DNA of 64,000 nucleotides. Origin: an uncultured Clostridia bacterium. Lineage in GTDB: Bacteria > Bacillota > Clostridia > Oscillospirales > Ruminococcaceae. The translations under genes and the position numbers were made by a program. The stretch spans positions 1-64,000 of the forward strand of contig CAMELR010000011.1 in assembly GCA_945923775.1 (NCBI GenBank), written 5' to 3'. The notes below the pieces were generated by a model, which saw only the letters and a list, made by a program, of their open reading frames with translations, was not told the origin of the DNA and did not search any database. Shown in pieces: positions 61,901-64,000 of the stretch; position 1 is the first letter of the stretch, and every line of letters starts with the position of its first letter.

Positions 61901-62429
61901 CCTGTATTTTGAGCGTAACGAACAGGCGATAGCGGAAACGCAGAACAAATATGGAAGATTGTGCACCAAGATAGCGGCGGGAATCCTAAAGCGTTACGAG
62001 GACGCAGAGGAGGCGGTGAGCAGCAGCTACATAAAACTGTGGAACGCCATACCTCCGAAGCGCCCGGAGTCGCTGTGCGGTTATCTGTGCAGGATAGTCA
62101 GAAATACGGCGTTGAATATCTATGACAGCATGAAGCGGCGTTCCTGCGAAGAGCTTTACGGCGAGCTTGCCGAGGTGATACCCGACACGGCGGCGGTCGA
62201 GGAACGCGCGGACTGCCGGGAGATAACGCGGCACCTCAATGATTATCTGCACTCCTGCAAGCAGAAAAACCGGGATATTTTCACGGCGCGTTATTATTTC
62301 AACATGTCGATCCGGGATATCGCGGAGAGAATGGACATGACCGAAACCGCGGTCAAGACCCGTCTCTCGCGTATCCGCGCCGATCTGCGGGCGTATCTCA
62401 TAGAACAGGGCGTAGACGTTGGCGCATGA
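61878..62429 (+). CDS. ECF-type RNA polymerase sigma factor
   Basis: A 183-residue sigma-70 family protein with region 2 (ILKRYEDAEEAVSSSYIKLWN, about 37-57) and region 4 with a helix-turn-helix (MSIRDIAERMDMTETAVKTRLSRIR). No region 3. The GTG start at 61878 has a GGAGG site 6 bases upstream, inside the anti-sigma-like gene, so the two are translated together. Target promoters are unknown. A terminator overlaps its stop codon. Confidence 0.9.
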   Translation: MEDSLIVDLYFERNEQAIAETQNKYGRLCTKIAAGILKRYEDAEEAVSSSYIKLWNAIPPKRPESLCGYLCRIVRNTALNIYDSMKRRSCEELYGELAEVIPDTAAVEERADCREITRHLNDYLHSCKQKNRDIFTARYYFNMSIRDIAERMDMTETAVKTRLSRIRADLRAYLIEQGVDVGA

Positions 62430-62460
62430 ATTCCTCTGGATAAGTTCCGGGGGAATTTTT
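62429..62460 (+). terminator. Intrinsic terminator after the sigma factor gene
   Basis: A 12-base arm (62429-62440) pairs with 62446-62457 using three G-U pairs, then a T-run ending at 62460. Confidence 0.75.
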
Positions 62461-62480
62461 AGTTTCAGAGGTTAAACCAG

Positions 62481-62509
62481 TTGACAAAACCTCCGAAAAG
62501 CGTTATAAT
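62481..62509 (+). promoter_or_regulatory. Consensus sigma-A promoter of galE
   Basis: TTGACA (62481-62486), 17 bases, TATAAT (62504-62509): a perfect consensus. The leader is about 52 bases. Confidence 0.88.
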
Positions 62510-62567
62510 AAAACTGTATTTTTCAGCCGACAGGAGAAAAGGCTGACATCAATTGGAGGGTCAGGTT

Positions 62568-63575
62568 ATGGCTATTCTGGTAACTGGCGGAGCAGGGTTC
62601 ATCGGCTCCCACACCTGCGTTGAGCTTCTCAATGCTGGCGAAGAAATCGTTGTGATGGACAACTTCTACAATTCGAATTCACGCGCCCTAGACGGGATCA
62701 GGAAGATCACCGGCAAGGACTTCAAGTTCTACGAAGCGGACATGCTCGACATCGCCGCAGTAGATCAGATATTCGCTGAAAACGACATCGAGCAGGTAAT
62801 TCATTTCGCGGGCTACAAGTGCGTTCCCGAGAGCGTACAGAAGCCGCTGATGTACTATTCCAACAACCTGCGCGGTACGTTCAATATTCTCGAGACGATG
62901 AATAAGTACGGCTGCACCAAGTTCGTGTTCAGTTCTTCCGCGACCGTTTACGGAATCCCCGCGACTGTTCCCGTTAAGGAGGACTTCCCGCTGTCCGCTA
63001 TCAACCCCTACGGCAGCACCAAGCTCATTATTGAGAACCTCTGCCGTGAGATGTACGCCGCTGACAACACCTGGACAATGATACTGCTGCGCTACTTCAA
63101 CCCTGTTGGCGCGCATGAGAGCGGTCTCATCGGCGAGGATCCCAACGGAATTCCGAACAACCTTATGCCGATCGTACTTGATAAGGCTACCGGCAAGCGC
63201 GACGTACTCGCAGTTGCAGGCAACGACTACCCCACTCCGGACGGCACCTGCGTGCGCGACTATATCCACGTTGTCGACCTCGCAAAGGGTCACGTTGCCG
63301 CAGTAAGGAAGGCGCGCCAGATCACAGGCGTACCCGCTTACAACCTCGGAACCGGCCACGGATATTCAGTTCTGGATATCCTGAACACATTCCAGCGCGT
63401 GAACAATATCGACCTGGGATACACCATCGGTCCGCGCCGTCCCGGCGACGCTGCGACTACATACGCAGATCCCTCCCTCGCAGAGAAGGAGCTCGGCTGG
63501 AAGGCTGAAAAGACCCTCGACGAGATGTGCCGTGACGCATGGAACTTCCGTAAGCTCCGTGAAGCCGAAAAATAA
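62568..63575 (+). CDS. galE: UDP-glucose 4-epimerase
   Basis: Interconverts UDP-galactose and UDP-glucose. The 335-residue SDR protein has the NAD motif VTGGAGFIGSH and the catalytic Tyr and Lys in YGSTK. FNPVGAHESG and VRDYIHVVDLAKGH are family blocks. It could serve the galactose released by the alpha-galactosidase or envelope sugar synthesis; no Leloir partner is beside it. GGAGGG precedes the ATG. Codon bias is high. No clear terminator follows. Confidence 0.97.
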   Translation: MAILVTGGAGFIGSHTCVELLNAGEEIVVMDNFYNSNSRALDGIRKITGKDFKFYEADMLDIAAVDQIFAENDIEQVIHFAGYKCVPESVQKPLMYYSNNLRGTFNILETMNKYGCTKFVFSSSATVYGIPATVPVKEDFPLSAINPYGSTKLIIENLCREMYAADNTWTMILLRYFNPVGAHESGLIGEDPNGIPNNLMPIVLDKATGKRDVLAVAGNDYPTPDGTCVRDYIHVVDLAKGHVAAVRKARQITGVPAYNLGTGHGYSVLDILNTFQRVNNIDLGYTIGPRRPGDAATTYADPSLAEKELGWKAEKTLDEMCRDAWNFRKLREAEK

Positions 63576-63608
63576 TCGCACTTTTTTTGAGAATTTCGTA
63601 AAAACCTC

Positions 63609-63637
63609 TTTACAAAGCGGGAAAAGTGTGATATAAT
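63609..63637 (+). promoter_or_regulatory. Sigma-A promoter of rpsO
   Basis: TTTACA (63609-63614), 17 bases, TATAAT (63632-63637). Gives a leader of about 120 bases. Confidence 0.8.
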
Positions 63638-63643
63638 ACTACT

Positions 63644-63763
63644 GTTATGCGCAGGCATTGCGCACAACCATACCGGATTCCCGGCGAGCGGATAATGCTC
63701 CGACAGGAGATACACCCTAGTCCCTCTGCTGCGATACCGGAATAAATTCAATGAGGTGTTATC
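63644..63763 (+). promoter_or_regulatory. Structured rpsO leader, ribosome site masked
   Basis: GATACACC (63709-63716) can pair with GGTGTTATC (63755-63763), with one bulged base, covering the AGGTG ribosome site up to the ATG. A CTCC-GACA-GGAG hairpin and a TGCGCA pair lie upstream. In other bacteria S15 binds its own mRNA leader; such control is likely here but the fold is only my hand reading. Confidence 0.5.
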
Positions 63764-64000
63764 ATGTTAAGAAAAGAAGAAAAGACTTCCGTAATCGAGG
63801 CTAACCGCCTTCACGAGCACGACACAGGTTCTCCTGAGGTTCAGATCGCTATTCTCACCCAGAGAATCAACGAGCTCACCGAACACATCAAGGTTCACCA
63901 GAAGGATCACCACTCCCGCCGTGGTCTTCTGAAGATGGTAGGTCACAGAAGAAACCTTCTGAACTACCTCCAGAAGAAGGATATCGAACGCTACCGTGCG
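63764..64000 (+). CDS. rpsO: 30S ribosomal protein S15, N-terminal part
   Basis: The first 79 codons are present; the window ends inside the gene (family length about 88). The sequence starts [15 protein letters not shown] and has [31 protein letters not shown] and [13 protein letters not shown], all S15 hallmarks. S15 binds the central domain of 16S rRNA. GAGGTG precedes the ATG. Confidence 0.97.
   Translation, partial: MLRKEEKTSVIEANRLHEHDTGSPEVQIAILTQRINELTEHIKVHQKDHHSRRGLLKMVGHRRNLLNYLQKKDIERYRA

Noticed and set aside
1-64000. CRISPR array, tRNA or rRNA genes, prophage or insertion sequence
   Set aside because: No regularly spaced direct repeats, cloverleaf-like stretches, integrase or transposase frames were seen in the gaps or genes.

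Overview
The window reads as one contiguous piece of a bacterial chromosome. GC-rich coding sequence, low-GC-Gram-positive gene order (SepF-YlmH-DivIVA-IleS-LspA-RluD; NadD-YqeK-RsfS; MutS-MutL-MiaA-Hfq), LL-diaminopimelate aminotransferase, a T-box-controlled trp operon and a CD1247-type protein all point to a Clostridia member of the Ruminococcus/Oscillospiraceae type. That placement is inference from gene content and order. I see no phage, IS element, CRISPR array, tRNA or rRNA, so most of the interest lies in regulatory and intergenic structure.

Layout. 1-15.5 kb: end of rpmI, rplT, an rRNA methyltransferase, then a long tight co-directional block (topA, trmFO, plsX, rnc, Elp3-like radical SAM, smc, ftsY, XTP diphosphatase, yhbY, nadD, TIGR04076 protein, yqeK, rsfS) joining DNA topology, rRNA/tRNA processing, chromosome organisation, protein targeting, nucleotide clean-up and ribosome assembly. 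15.6-22.3 kb: rpsU on its own consensus promoter, yqeG, an endonuclease IV-like gene, an unknown gene broken by one in-frame TGA, aroQ, an M24 peptidase, efp, a zinc-ribbon protein and hisC. 22.3-30.3 kb: an AraC regulator facing the minus-strand trpEGDCFBA operon, separated from it by a paired inverted-repeat element with a bidirectional terminator inside; the trp operon has a T-box leader with a TGG specifier. 30.3-36.4 kb: a GH36 alpha-galactosidase, a large MalT-like LuxR regulator and minus-strand dapL. 36.5-58.2 kb: prmA, a small membrane protein, recD2, comF, miaB, a YlbF-family protein with a cysteine tail, mutS, mutL, miaA, hfq, an HlyD-like membrane protein, yggS, sepF, ylmH, divIVA, ileS, lspA, rluD and a Cof-type HAD phosphatase. 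58.2-64 kb: split transketolase, a membrane-anchored putative anti-sigma protein with an ECF sigma factor, galE and the start of rpsO.

Functional links. Tryptophan synthesis is charged-tRNA-controlled as one unit. AroQ (shikimate pathway) and HisC (whose relatives can also transaminate aromatic substrates) are nearby amino-acid genes. MutS and a MutL with the endonuclease motifs form methyl-independent mismatch repair. MiaA and MiaB modify the same tRNA adenosine (A37). SepF and DivIVA are division and growth-pole factors. The alpha-galactosidase and GalE both serve galactose metabolism but lie 30 kb apart.

Best leads for something undescribed: (1) the in-frame TGA in an otherwise intact 352-residue frame at 17325-18383; (2) the inverted repeat pair at 23191-23365, whose hairpins differ in sequence but stay paired, with a degenerate third copy after mutS; (3) a near-consensus promoter inside an A+T-rich patch of ftsY; (4) layered structured leaders before hfq, topA and rpsO; (5) an anti-sigma-like gene placed before its sigma factor, with a roughly 500-residue outer domain.
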